Shown: in pieces, positions 20,401 through 28,242 of the stretch
Layout of the letters: each line of letters starts with the position of its first letter
Position numbering within the stretch: the first letter of the stretch is position 1
NCBI RefSeq assembly: GCF_000717995.1
Contig: NZ_JODM01000015.1
Coordinates: 1 to 64,000 of the forward strand
Origin: Streptomyces violaceorubidus
Lineage (GTDB): Bacteria; Actinomycetota; Actinomycetes; Streptomycetales; Streptomycetaceae
DNA length: 64,000 bases
Reading direction: 5' to 3'
Position numbers and translations under genes: made by a program
The notes under the pieces: generated by a model
Told to the model about the DNA's origin: nothing
What the model saw: only the letters and a program-made list of their open reading frames with translations
Databases searched by the model: none

Positions 20401-20542
20401 CGAAGATCGTGTCGAAGGCCAGGGAGGACTTGCCCGACCCGGACAGGCCCGTGAAGACGATGAGCGAGTCGCGAGGCAGGTCGAGCGAGACGTTCTTCAG
20501 GTTGTGCTCGCGCGCGCCACGGACGATGAGACGGTCGGCCAC
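17459..20542 (-). CDS. uvrA: Excinuclease ABC subunit A with lysine/alanine-rich tail
   Basis: ATP-dependent DNA-damage sensor of nucleotide excision repair. 1027 residues. Two ABC ATPase halves are seen: Walker [13 protein letters not shown] near residue 31, with signature [12 protein letters not shown]; then [13 protein letters not shown] near 640, with [12 protein letters not shown]. Zinc-finger cysteines occur at [19 protein letters not shown] and CEVCHG. The last 70 residues after the ATPase are a K/A/T-rich tail resembling bacterial histone-H1/HU tails, with an internal 39-bp duplication. The GTG at 20542 follows GAAAGG, and the product begins [16 protein letters not shown] as in all UvrA. 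A damage-type promoter lies 56-78 bp upstream. Confidence 0.98.
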   Translation of the reverse strand: MADRLIVRGAREHNLKNVSLDLPRDSLIVFTGLSGSGKSSLAFDTIFAEGQRRYVESLSSYARQFLGQMDKPDVDFIEGLSPAVSIDQKSTSRNPRSTVGTITEVYDYLRLLFARIGKPHCPECGRPISRQSPQAIVDRVLELPEGSRFQVLSPLVRERKGEFVDLFADLQTKGYSRARVDGETVQLSNPPTLKKQEKHTIEVVVDRLTVKDSAKRRLTDSVETALGLSGGMVVLDFVDLPEDDPERERMFSEHLYCPYDDLSFEELEPRSFSFNSPFGACPDCSGIGTRMEVDPELIVPDEDKSLDEGAIHPWSHGHTKDYFGRLIGALADALGFRTDIPFAGLPLRARKALLNGHKTQVEVRYRNRYGRERRYTTAFEGAIPFVKRRHSEAESDSSRERFEGYMREVPCPTCEGTRLKPLVLAVTVMDKSIAEVSAMSISDCADFLGELKLNARDKKIAERVLKEVNERLRFLVDVGLDYLSLNRAAGTLSGGEAQRIRLATQIGSGLVGVLYVLDEPSIGLHQRDNHRLIETLVRLRDMGNTLIVVEHDEDTIKVADWIVDIGPGAGEHGGKVVHSGSVKELLDNAESQTGLYLSGRKAIPLPDIRRPHDPSRRLTVHGARENNLQDIDVSFPLGVFTAVTGVSGSGKSTLVNDILYTHLARELNGARNVPGRHTRVDGDDLVDKVVHVDQSPIGRTPRSNPATYTGVFDHIRKLFAETTEAKVRGYLPGRFSFNVKGGRCENCAGDGTIKIEMNFLPDVYVPCEVCHGARYNRETLEVHYKGKSIADVLNMPIEEATDFFEAVPAISRHMKTLKDVGLGYVRLGQSATTLSGGEAQRVKLASELQRRSTGRTVYVLDEPTTGLHFEDISKLLTVLGGLVDKGNTVIVIEHNLDVIKTADWVVDMGPEGGAGGGLVVAEGTPEQVAGVPASHTGKFLRDVLGADRVSDAAPVTRPRKAQKTVAAKAAAKKTATKTVTGTAVKKTATKTVTGTAVKKTTAAKTARTAAKKTAKPAAKKTTRTSKA
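17544..17621 (-). repeat. Two 39-bp direct repeats encoding the UvrA tail
   Basis: Copies at 17544-17582 and 17583-17621 differ at one base (C/T). Each encodes the 13-residue unit [13 protein letters not shown] in rotated phase. A partial third copy follows. The length keeps the reading frame. Confidence 0.9.
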
Positions 20543-20597
20543 GCCGGTCCGCACCTTTCTTGAGAGAAGTGACAGGGGCGGGGCCCCCGTCCTTCTC

Positions 20598-20620
20598 AGA
20601 CTAGGGGGAGCCACTGACAA
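20598..20620 (-). promoter_or_regulatory. PafBC/RecA-NDp promoter of uvrA
   Basis: Minus strand: TTGTCAGTG (20620-20612), 8-nt spacer, TAGTCT (20603-20598). It is an exact match to TTGTCRGTG-N8-TANNNT, giving a leader of about 50 nt before the GTG at 20542. Confidence 0.85.
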
Positions 20621-20724
20621 CGCCGGTCGGATTCACCAGTTGTCAACAAACCCCGACTTCCCAGCATGCCCGACGCCGCTGTCGACCTTATAGCACGTGC
20701 ATTCGAATTGAGGGGGTCGTCCAT

Positions 20725-20758
20725 CACCTTCACCCGAAGGTGTGGTGCGGTTTAGGGT
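20725..20758 (+). promoter_or_regulatory. Promoter of the isomerase-family gene: -10 TAGGGT and upstream hairpin
   Basis: TAGGGT at 20753-20758 is 7 nt before the ATG at 20766, so the mRNA is probably leaderless. An inverted repeat CACCTTC/GAAGGTG (20725-20731, 20736-20742) lies where a -35 box or operator would be. Confidence 0.55.
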
Positions 20759-20765
20759 CAGCACC

Positions 20766-21452
20766 ATGATTGATCACGCGCATGACCTGGCGTCTGTACG
20801 TGACGCGACCGAACGGCTGCTCACCGCGCTCGGGAAACTGGACAACGCGTCCGTGACGCAGTCGTCACGGCTTCCCGGCTGGAGCCGCGGCCATGTCCTC
20901 GCCCACATCGCCCGCAACGCCGACGCCCTCGTGAACGTCCTCGAAGGACGCCCCATGTACGTCTCCGGCGAGGCCCGGGACGCCGACATCGAGCGGGACG
21001 CCCCTCGCCCCCTGGCGGCACAGCTCGCGGACGTGCGCGAGAGCGCCGCCCGGTTCCAGGACGCCTCGGCCCTCCCCGCGGACTGGTCGCGCACCGTGGA
21101 ATTGCGCAACGGGATCACGGACTCGGCCTCCAGGGTGCCCTTCCGGCGGTGGGCCGAGGTGGAGCTGCACCACGTGGACCTGGGCATCGGCTACGAGCTG
21201 GAGGATCTTCCGGCGGCGTTCACCGAACGGGAGACCGACTTCCTCGCCACCCGGTTCGCCGGTCACCCCGAGGTGCCGCCGACCCGGCTCACGGACGGCA
21301 CGCGCGTGTGGCGCACGGGAAGGGAGGCGGACGTCCCCGAGGTGACCGTCACCGGTCCCCCGGCCGATCTGCTGGGCTGGCTCGCCGGTCGCCGGGAGGG
21401 CTCCGCACTCGCGGTGGAGGGCGGTCCCCTGCCGGTGCCGCCTCCCCTGTAG
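20766..21452 (+). CDS. Maleylpyruvate isomerase / DinB-fold mycothiol-dependent enzyme family
   Basis: 228 residues of the DinB-like four-helix family whose studied members include mycothiol-dependent maleylpyruvate isomerase. Characteristic segments are LPGWSRGHVLAHIARNADAL (metal-binding His) near residue 45, and RRWAEVELHHVDLGIGY near residue 130, which supplies further His ligands. The start ATG 20766 is the first base region after a -10 box; a longer reading from 20742 would begin inside the promoter. It is divergent from uvrA and followed 49 bp on by an MBL-fold hydrolase that has its own -10 box. The actual substrate is not evident; a thiol-dependent detoxification role is likely. Confidence 0.82.
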   Translation: MIDHAHDLASVRDATERLLTALGKLDNASVTQSSRLPGWSRGHVLAHIARNADALVNVLEGRPMYVSGEARDADIERDAPRPLAAQLADVRESAARFQDASALPADWSRTVELRNGITDSASRVPFRRWAEVELHHVDLGIGYELEDLPAAFTERETDFLATRFAGHPEVPPTRLTDGTRVWRTGREADVPEVTVTGPPADLLGWLAGRREGSALAVEGGPLPVPPPL

Positions 21453-21488
21453 ACGGGCGCACGCGTACGGCCCGCGACCTCCCGGCGC

Positions 21489-21494
21489 TAGGCT
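21489..21494 (+). promoter_or_regulatory. -10 box TAGGCT of the MBL-fold gene
   Basis: TAGGCT ends 7 nt before the ATG at 21502, implying a leaderless transcript. No clear -35. Confidence 0.45.
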
Positions 21495-21501
21495 GGCGGT
21501 C

Positions 21502-22158
21502 ATGACGTACAGCGGAGAGGTGTCGGTCGGCGGACCCGCCGACGTGCACGAGCTCAAGGACCTGATGATCACCAAGGTCGCGATCGGCCCGATGGACAAC
21601 AACGCCTATCTGCTGCGCTGCCGGGCCACCGACGAGCAGCTGCTGATCGACGCCGCCAACGACGCGCACACCCTGCTCGGCACGATCGGTGACGACGGCA
21701 TCGCGTCCGTCGTCACCACCCACCGGCACGGCGACCACTGGCAGGCGCTCGCCGAGATCGTCGCGGCGACCGGCGCGCGCACCCACGCCGGACGGCACGA
21801 CGCCGAGGGCATCCCGGTGCCGACCGACGTCCTGGTCGACGACGGCGACACGATCAGGGTGGGCCAGGTGGAGCTCACCGCACGCCACCTCGTGGGACAC
21901 ACCCCGGGCTCCATCGTCCTCGTCTACGACGACCCGCACGGGCATCCCCACGTGTTCACCGGGGACTGCCTGTTCCCGGGCGGTGTGGGGAACACCTTCA
22001 AGGACCCCGAGGCCTTCGCCAGCCTCATCCACGACGTGGAGACCAAGATCTTCGACACGCTCCCGGACGAGACGTGGGTCTACCCCGGGCACGGCAACGA
22101 CACGACGCTCGGCGCGGAGCGGCCGCACCTGCCGCAATGGCAGGCGCGCGGCTGGTGA
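21502..22158 (+). CDS. MBL-fold metallohydrolase (glyoxalase II-like)
   Basis: 218 residues with the metallo-beta-lactamase fold. The metal motif is THRHGDHW (HxHxDH type) near residue 73, the third histidine is in LVGHTPGS, the bridging aspartate in FTGDCLFPGG, and the last histidine in VYPGHGND. The layout fits hydroxyacylglutathione hydrolases or their mycothiol equivalents. The preceding gene is a mycothiol-type isomerase, which supports a thiol-detoxification context; that is inference. It ends convergently with aroQ, leaving 211 bp without a gene between them. Confidence 0.88.
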   Translation: MTYSGEVSVGGPADVHELKDLMITKVAIGPMDNNAYLLRCRATDEQLLIDAANDAHTLLGTIGDDGIASVVTTHRHGDHWQALAEIVAATGARTHAGRHDAEGIPVPTDVLVDDGDTIRVGQVELTARHLVGHTPGSIVLVYDDPHGHPHVFTGDCLFPGGVGNTFKDPEAFASLIHDVETKIFDTLPDETWVYPGHGNDTTLGAERPHLPQWQARGW

Positions 22159-22369
22159 CGACCGGGGGCGCCGGCCGCGGGCCCGCGCCCTCGCGTCCGC
22201 GTACGCGCCCCGTGTGAAGCGTTCGCACACACCCGCGGTCCGCGCGCGCTCCCCGCGCACCGGTGCGGCGCGGTCGACTGGTGGCGGCCCCGCGCGGGAA
22301 CGACGGCTCCTGGGCGGTACGGGCCGCCGGCCTCCCGATCCCCGCCCCCCGGTCGGCGGCCCCGGCTTC

Positions 22370-22843
22370 TCAGGCCTTGGCCGAGCCCGCCCCGGCCAGG
22401 GCCGCGATCCGCTCCACGCCGAAGACGTACCCCTGCACACCGCACCCCGCGACGACTCCGTCGGCGCGCTGCGAGACGTAGGAGTGGTGCCGGAACGGCT
22501 CACGCTGGTGGATGTTGGAGATGTGGACCTCCACCACCGGCAGTCCGTCGCATGTGTTGAGCGCATCCAGGATGGCGACGGACGTGTGCGAGTAGGCGGC
22601 GGGGTTGATCACGATGCCGCAGTGGTGCAGCCGGGCCTCGTGGATCCAGTCGACCAGTTCGCCCTCGTGGTTGGACTGCCGGAAGTCCACGGTGCCGCCG
22701 TGCGTGGCCGCCGCCTTCACGCACAGCGCCTCGACGTCGGCGAGGGTGTCGGAGCCGTAGATCTCCGGCTGGCGCTGGCCGAGCAGGTTCAGGTTGGGCC
22801 CGTTCAGGATCATGATCGGGGCGTTGGCCAGGGTGCGGGGCAC
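22370..22843 (-). CDS. aroQ: 3-Dehydroquinate dehydratase, type II
   Basis: Dehydrates 3-dehydroquinate in the shikimate pathway (or in quinate catabolism). The 157-residue product has the type II residues: [17 protein letters not shown] with catalytic Tyr29, [11 protein letters not shown], and VEVHISN with His107. The GTG at 22843 has GGAGG 4 nt upstream. No other aro gene lies nearby. Small, dodecamer-forming enzyme family; normal length. Confidence 0.96.
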   Translation of the reverse strand: MPRTLANAPIMILNGPNLNLLGQRQPEIYGSDTLADVEALCVKAAATHGGTVDFRQSNHEGELVDWIHEARLHHCGIVINPAAYSHTSVAILDALNTCDGLPVVEVHISNIHQREPFRHHSYVSQRADGVVAGCGVQGYVFGVERIAALAGAGSAKA

Positions 22844-22935
22844 GGTTCCTCCGGTCCGTGAGGGGTGCGGCGGCCCATGCGCGACCGCTGCTCGGTCCCC
22901 GGTCTATCACGGTGCGCCGAGGGCCCGGCCCCGGC

Positions 22936-24037
22936 CTACGGGTTGACGGCCAGTTCCAGGTAGGCCGCGAACAGCACCAGGTGGACGCCTCCTTGCAGGG
23001 GCGTGGCCCGGCCCGGCACGACCGTCAGGGAGGCCACCACCACGGTCAGGGCGAGCAGCACCATGTGGACGGAGCCGAGGCCGAGGACCAGCGGCCCGCT
23101 CAGCCACACGGAGGCCAGGGCGACCGCGGGGATGGTCAGTCCGATGCTGGCCATGGCCGAGCCGAGCGCCAGGTTCAGGCTCGTCTGCACCCGGTCACGG
23201 CGCGCGGAACGCACCGCGGCGATGGTCTCGGGGAGCAGGACCAGCAACGCGATGATGACGCCGACGACGGCGTGGTGGAGCCCGGCGGCGGCCACCCCGT
23301 CCTCGATGGTCGGCGACACGCCCTTGGCGAGGCCGACGACCCCGATCAGGGCCAGGCACAGCATCCCCAGGCTGATCAGGGCCGTGCGCGAGGACGGTGC
23401 GCGGGCGTGTTCCTCGGCCGTGATCACTTCGCCCTGTCGGGTGATCGGCAGGAAGTAGTCCCGGTGCCGCACGGTCAGGGTCGCGATGAACAGGCCGTAG
23501 AGGACGAGCGAGGACAGCGCCGCGAAGGTCAGCTGCACGGTCGAGAACTCCGGGCCGGGCGCGCTGGTGGTGAAGGTCGGCAGGACCAGGCTGAGGGTGG
23601 CCAGGGTCGCCACCGTGGCGAGGGCGGCGCCGGTGCCCTCCGGGTTGAACACCGCGATCCCGTGCCGCAGGGAGGCGACCAGGAGGCTGATGCCGACGAC
23701 TCCGTTGCAGGTGATCATGACGGCCGCGAAGACCGTGTCCCGGGCCAGGGTCGCGCTCTTGTCGCCGCCGTCCGCCATCAGGGTCACGATGAGCGCGACC
23801 TCGATGACCGTGACCGCGATGGCGAGGACCAGGGAGCCGAAGGGTTCGCCGACCCGGTGGGCGACCACCTCGGCGTGGTGCACCGCGGCCAGGACGGACG
23901 CCGCCAGGACGAATCGTGAGCAGCGCGACGACCGCGCCGGGCAGCGAACGGCCCCAGGTGAGGGCCAGCAGGACGACCGCGATCACGGGGGTGGCGGTCG
24001 TCCAGTGAACGAGGAGCGCCCTGGGACCGGTGAGCAT
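22936..24037 (-). pseudogene. Ca2+/H+ antiporter of the ChaA family, frameshifted
   Basis: Membrane cation:proton antiporter. Homology runs in two frames. Residues MLTGPRALLVHWTTATPVIA through GRSLPGAVVALL start at ATG 24037. The rest, VLAASVLAAVHHAEVVAHRV to the C-terminus LELAVNP, is one base out of phase, with the break between about 23908 and 23922. The downstream part holds about ten hydrophobic segments and both acidic repeats (TVIEVALIVTL and LLPETIAAV), so only the first helix is affected. Either a genuine 1-2 nt indel or a sequencing error. If translation restarted at the GTG at 23883, a 315-residue protein lacking the first membrane segment would result. Confidence 0.75.
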
Positions 24038-24146
24038 GCGGTGATCGTCGCAGAGGGCGACGGGCGCCGCATTCCGGATCTCCGGCACCGCACACGCGGG
24101 GAGCGGCGAACGGCTGGAGCCGTTCGCCGCTCCTGGGCCAGGTGGA

Positions 24147-25148
24147 TCAGGCCTCGACGCTGTCCTTCGACGTGTCGCCGCTCTCGGCCGCCGCCGCCTC
24201 CGCCTCGGCCTGCTTCTTCGAGGCGCGGAGGCTGGTGATCGTGGTGACGATCAGGACGGAGCAGATCACGCCGAGGGAGACCGGGATGCTGATCTCCGGG
24301 ACATGGACGCCGGACTCGTGCAGGGCGTGCAGCACCAGCTTGACACCGATGAAGCCCAGGATCACGGACAGGCCGTAGGACAGGTGGACCAGCTTCTTCA
24401 GCAGACCCCCGATGAGGAAGTACAGCTGACGCAGGCCCATCAGGGCGAACGCGTTGGCCGTGAACACGATGTACGGGTCCTGCGTCAGGCCGAAGATCGC
24501 CGGGATGGAGTCGAGCGCGAAGAGCACGTCGGTGGTGCCGATGGCGAGCATCACGACCAGCATCGGGGTCATGATCCGCTTGCCGTTCTCCTCGATCCAC
24601 AGCTTGGTGCCGTGGTACCGGTCGGCGACACCGAAGCGTCGCTCGGCGGCCTTGAGGAGCTTGTTCTCCTCGAACTCCTCGTCCTCCTCGTCGGCCCGGG
24701 CCTCCTGGATGAGCTTCCAGGCGGTGTAGATGAGGAAGGCACCGAAGAGGTAGAAGACCCAGGCGAAGCTGGCGAGGATCGCGGCACCCGCGGCGATGAA
24801 GACGGCCCTCAGGACCAGGGCTATGAGGACACCGATGAGCAGAACCCGCTGCTGGTACTGCGAGGGCACCGCGAACTTCGCCATGATCAGGACGAAGACG
24901 AAGAGGTTGTCCACGCTCAGCGACTTCTCGGTGATGAAGCCCGCGAAGAACTCGCCGGCGGGTTCACCGCCCCCGAAGAGGAGCAGGCCGAGCCCGAAGA
25001 GGCCCGCCAGGGCGATCCAGACGCCGGTCCAGATGCCGGCTTCCTTGATCGATACGTCATGCGGTTTGCGGCCGATGAAGAAATCGACCGCGATGAGGGC
25101 GGCAAGGCCCACGATGGTCAGGACCCACAGGGTCACCGAAACGTCCAC
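24147..25148 (-). CDS. TerC/Alx-family membrane protein, probable manganese exporter
   Basis: 333 residues with about nine transmembrane helices. TerC hallmarks are present: EKSLSVDNLFVFVLIM near residue 75 and TTDVLFALDSIPAIFG near residue 205, both with the conserved acidic residues inside the membrane. A charged cytoplasmic loop (DEEDEEFEENK) and an acidic tail are visible. The family includes Mn2+ exporters, and the gene sits behind a yybP-ykoY Mn2+ riboswitch, which fixes its likely substrate. The start is GTG 25148 with GGAGG 4 nt upstream; that ribosome-binding site is part of the switch. Downstream comes the antiporter pseudogene. Confidence 0.92.
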   Translation of the reverse strand: MDVSVTLWVLTIVGLAALIAVDFFIGRKPHDVSIKEAGIWTGVWIALAGLFGLGLLLFGGGEPAGEFFAGFITEKSLSVDNLFVFVLIMAKFAVPSQYQQRVLLIGVLIALVLRAVFIAAGAAILASFAWVFYLFGAFLIYTAWKLIQEARADEEDEEFEENKLLKAAERRFGVADRYHGTKLWIEENGKRIMTPMLVVMLAIGTTDVLFALDSIPAIFGLTQDPYIVFTANAFALMGLRQLYFLIGGLLKKLVHLSYGLSVILGFIGVKLVLHALHESGVHVPEISIPVSLGVICSVLIVTTITSLRASKKQAEAEAAAAESGDTSKDSVEA

Positions 25149-25152
25149 TACG

Positions 25153-25202
25153 CCTCCGGCAGTACGTCACACGGCAGATGTCAGCGTCGTCGCTGCCGGA
25201 GG
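25153..25202 (-). promoter_or_regulatory. RBS-sequestering helix of the terC riboswitch (expression platform)
   Basis: Minus-strand CCTCCGGCAG (25202-25193) is perfectly complementary to CTGCCGGAGG (25162-25153). The latter includes the GGAGG ribosome-binding site of terC. The first arm overlaps the 3' strand of aptamer stem P1, so the two pairings exclude each other. Confidence 0.85.
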
Positions 25203-25321
25203 TCTCTTCCACCCGGGAGTCCGGGACGCGCGATGCGCCCGGAACCACGGGCCGACGCCCCGGGATCTGGCCTGATCCGTATTGACGGGTACGCCGCACA
25301 GACGGGGAGTACTCCCCTCCG
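25193..25321 (-). ncRNA. yybP-ykoY manganese riboswitch upstream of terC
   Basis: On the minus strand the leader contains, in order, the P1 5' strand with conserved loop, CGGAGGGGAGTAC (25321-25309). Then come the conserved CGTCAATACGG (about 25290-25280), a GC-rich variable arm, and GGAAGAGACCTCCG closing P1 (to 25196). Order, spacing and the GGGGAGUA, CGUCAAUAC and GAGACC elements match the yybP-ykoY class, which senses Mn2+. It ends 48 nt before the terC start. Predicted action: Mn2+ stabilises P1, freeing the terC ribosome-binding site. Confidence 0.87.
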
Positions 25322-25400
25322 TACGAACGACAGTACCCCAATCACCAAGGAAAGGTAAAGAGATTTGCAAATTAAGCTCAAAAGCCCAGCTCGGAGACGG

Positions 25401-27398
25401 TCACCGGCCCCATGAACGGCGGGCGGCGGCAACCTGGGCGAGTACCTGCTGGAGCACCTGGCTGCCGGGCGGCACGAGCGGGGGCTCGTACGTCCAGGCG
25501 TGCCCGACCCACGGGTCGGCGAGGTGGTCGTCGGCCACCGGCGTCAGCCGGAGCAGCGAGCGCCACAGCGGGTCCAGCAGCGGCCCGAACCCGGCGGACT
25601 CCTCGCGGTCGGCGACCATCATCAGGTGGACCCCGACGGCCGGCCCCTCGTCCGCGAGGTAGCGCAGCTGGTTGACGGCCCGGTCGTCGAAACCGTGGGG
25701 GAAGTCGTTGACGACCAGCAGCTGCTGCGAGGTGTCGACGCCGGGCGGGAGCGCGTCCGGAGCCCCTGCGCGCAACGCCATCTGGACCAGGTCGACGCGC
25801 TGGGTGAGACGGGCCAGTACCTCCGCCACCCCCGCGGCGCCCTGGGCGGGCGGCGCGGCGAGCACCCCGCTCTGCACCAGCGGCGCCAGGGCCTGCGCCC
25901 CGGATCCGGCCGGATCGACGACGTGCACGGTGAACTCGCCCGCCGGGTAGACGGCGAGCAGCCGAGCCGCATGGGCGACGGCCGTCTCCAGGCCCAGCCG
26001 CCGCATCTCGTGGGAGTCGGCGAACGAACCGTCGAGCGAGGCGGAGCGCCCGCTGTCGATCCACAGGCCGCGCTCGAGCGGCAGCCTGATCAGCATCGGA
26101 ATGCGTATGCGGTCGGCCTCCGGCAGATGGAGATCGCCCAGCCGCAGGGCCATCGGAATCTCCATGGGGACGCGGTAGGCGTGCCAGACGGGGTTGTCCC
26201 AGCGCGCGAAGGCCGTCGGCAGCGCGGGCTCGACGACCTCGGCCTCGGCGACGAGCTGGGCGACGTCCCGGTCCAGGACCTCCCGGGCCTGGGACACGAG
26301 CAGGCCGTGCCGGGAGCGCGCCGCTTCCCGGGCGGCGTCACCCTGCCCGCCGATCCTGCTGCGGGGATCGGACAGTGCCTGGTCGAGTTCCTTCTCCCTG
26401 CGGGACTCGGCGAAGTCGACGGCGCTGCGGTAGGCGGCCGTGGTGCGGGCCAGGTCCTCGAACATGCCCCACACCTGGTTGTAGAGCCGCTCCTCCATGG
26501 ACCAGCCGGAGGCGTCGCCCGCGACGGGCCGGGCGGGCCGGCCGGGCTCGGCGGGGGGCACGGCCGGCGGCGGCGGGGGCGGCGCCGCGTTCTGCCGGCG
26601 CGGGTGGCTGTAGTCGATCGGGCCGCCCGCGGTGGGCGCGGACGGCCGGCCGGAGTCGGCCGGTTCCCCCGGCCCGTCCTGGTAAGGCCGCGGCACCCCG
26701 GGCGTCTGCGGGCCGGGAACGGAAGCGCCCTGGGGGTCGTACGCGGACACCGGCGGTACGGGAGTGCCGGGGCCGCCCTGGGGCGCGGTGCCCTGGTCCG
26801 GGCGGTGCGCCGGGGCGGCTGCCGGAGGGGCCGGTACCGAACGGGCCAGGCCGCTCGCCACCGCCTCGTGGATGCTCGCCGCGAGCTGGTGGGCCTGGGA
26901 CAGCTTCTGGTCGGCGAGAAGCTCGGCGAGCCCGCCCGCGTAGCCCTGGCCTACGGCGCGGACCTTCCAGGCGCCCTGGCGCCGGTAGAGCTCCAGGGCG
27001 ACGACGGCGGTCTCGGCCTCCAGGCCGGTGATGGTGTAACGGGCGACCTCGTCGCCGTCGAGGTCGGTGACGGCCACGAAGGGGGCGGCGACGGCACCGA
27101 ACCGGGCCGGGCCTGTCCCGCCGACGGGGAGCGCGAGCAGCACACTGACGCGGTGCACCGCGTCGGGCACGGCGTCCAGGTCCACCGCGAGGCGGTGGTC
27201 GGCGGCGGCCTGCCGGGAGACCTCCAGGCCCGGCAGGGTGGGCGCGCCCGGGTGGGCCACCCGGTCGACGCCGTGGATGGTGCCTTTCTCGTCGCCGAGC
27301 GTGGCCCCGGCCACGACCGGCGTGCCGGCCGAGACGCGGATCTCGAGACGAGCCCGGGGAAGCGGATGGTTCTGTCCCCGCGTCAGCTCGGCCGTCAT
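25401..27398 (-). CDS. TerD-domain protein fused to a degenerate FtsK-like ATPase domain
   Basis: 665 residues in three parts. Residues 1-180 are a TerD domain (calcium-binding stress-response fold) with VALELYRRQGAWKVRAVGQG. Residues 190-300 are proline-rich and disordered. Residues 310-665 resemble the FtsK/HerA-type ATPase core: LERGLWIDSGRSASLDG stands where a P-loop is expected but lacks GKS/T, followed by FTVHVVDPAG and a Walker-B-like QQLLVVNDFPHG. So it probably no longer hydrolyses ATP. GGAGAGG precedes the ATG. It lies between a second TerD gene and terC on the same strand, a typical Ter stress cluster. Exact role unknown. Confidence 0.8.
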   Translation of the reverse strand: MTAELTRGQNHPLPRARLEIRVSAGTPVVAGATLGDEKGTIHGVDRVAHPGAPTLPGLEVSRQAAADHRLAVDLDAVPDAVHRVSVLLALPVGGTGPARFGAVAAPFVAVTDLDGDEVARYTITGLEAETAVVALELYRRQGAWKVRAVGQGYAGGLAELLADQKLSQAHQLAASIHEAVASGLARSVPAPPAAAPAHRPDQGTAPQGGPGTPVPPVSAYDPQGASVPGPQTPGVPRPYQDGPGEPADSGRPSAPTAGGPIDYSHPRRQNAAPPPPPPAVPPAEPGRPARPVAGDASGWSMEERLYNQVWGMFEDLARTTAAYRSAVDFAESRREKELDQALSDPRSRIGGQGDAAREAARSRHGLLVSQAREVLDRDVAQLVAEAEVVEPALPTAFARWDNPVWHAYRVPMEIPMALRLGDLHLPEADRIRIPMLIRLPLERGLWIDSGRSASLDGSFADSHEMRRLGLETAVAHAARLLAVYPAGEFTVHVVDPAGSGAQALAPLVQSGVLAAPPAQGAAGVAEVLARLTQRVDLVQMALRAGAPDALPPGVDTSQQLLVVNDFPHGFDDRAVNQLRYLADEGPAVGVHLMMVADREESAGFGPLLDPLWRSLLRLTPVADDHLADPWVGHAWTYEPPLVPPGSQVLQQVLAQVAAARRSWGR

Positions 27399-27521
27399 CG
27401 CCTCTCCCCCTGTGTCATTCGTGTGTCACCCGCGAGGCGCCATGCGGGTCTGGCCGGTCCCGCGAACGGGACCGGCCGGTTGGCGTCGGACTGCCGCGGC
27501 CGGACTGCCGCGGACCGGCCG

Positions 27522-28100
27522 CTAGAGGACCGGCAGGATCGCCGGCATCAGGTCCTGGAAGGTGCGGCCGTTGGCCGGGGTGCCGATGGCGGTCATCGCC
27601 CAGCCCTGGCCCGCGCGGTTCACCTTGGCCATGATCTGGGCCGTGAAGGCTCCGCCGCCGGCCAGCGTGTAGCGGGCGAGCTCCTGGCCGTTGGTCTCGT
27701 CGACCAGGCGGCAGAAGGCGTTCTGCACCTCCTGGAAGGTCTGGCCGGTGAAGGAGTTCACCGTGAAGACGATCTGGTCGATGTGGACCGGAACGCGCTG
27801 GAGGTCGACGAGGATCGCCTCGTCGTCGCCGCCCTGGCCGACCCCGCCGACCAGGTTGTCCCCGGTGTGGCGCACCGAGCCGTCGTCACTCACCAGGTGG
27901 CGGAAGAAGACGACGTCGACCGGCTGCTTGTCCGCGAAGAGGACCGCGGAGGCGTCCAGGTCGATCTCCCGGGTGCGCGAACCGAACAGGCCGCGCCGGG
28001 GAGCCGCCTGCCAGCCGAGACCCATGCGCACCGACGTCAGGCTGCCGCCGTCGCTCTTCTGCAGACTGATGGCCTGACCCTTGGTCATGTTGACGGTCAC
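27522..28100 (-). CDS. terD: TerD-family stress protein
   Basis: 192 residues, a single TerD domain starting MTVNMTKGQAISLQKSDG. Conserved acidic Ca2+-site segments occur at DLDASAVLF and DNLVGGVGQGGDDEAILVDL, and the C-terminus has GQGWAMTAIG. The GTG at 28100 is preceded by AGGGG with 8-nt spacing; in-frame sequence upstream is not conserved-looking. Related proteins protect against tellurite and other envelope or oxidative stress and act with TerC-type membrane proteins. It is first of the minus-strand Ter group (terD, TerD-ATPase fusion, terC). Confidence 0.93.
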   Translation of the reverse strand: MTVNMTKGQAISLQKSDGGSLTSVRMGLGWQAAPRRGLFGSRTREIDLDASAVLFADKQPVDVVFFRHLVSDDGSVRHTGDNLVGGVGQGGDDEAILVDLQRVPVHIDQIVFTVNSFTGQTFQEVQNAFCRLVDETNGQELARYTLAGGGAFTAQIMAKVNRAGQGWAMTAIGTPANGRTFQDLMPAILPVL

Positions 28101-28242
28101 GCGCTGATCCCCTCTCGAACTGTCCCCTGTTGCCGCGGTCTCCGCGGTTGACCAGAACCCTACGCAGGGGCACTGACAGCGCCCCACCCCGGTTCGTGCT
28201 TTGTGTCGGTCTTGCAACACAGCGCGTGCCCGGGACGGGCCG

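Noticed and set aside
22159..22369. A small gene or tRNA between the MBL gene and aroQ
   Set aside because: No cloverleaf-like pairing, no ribosome-binding site with a plausible start, and no coding-like third-position pattern.
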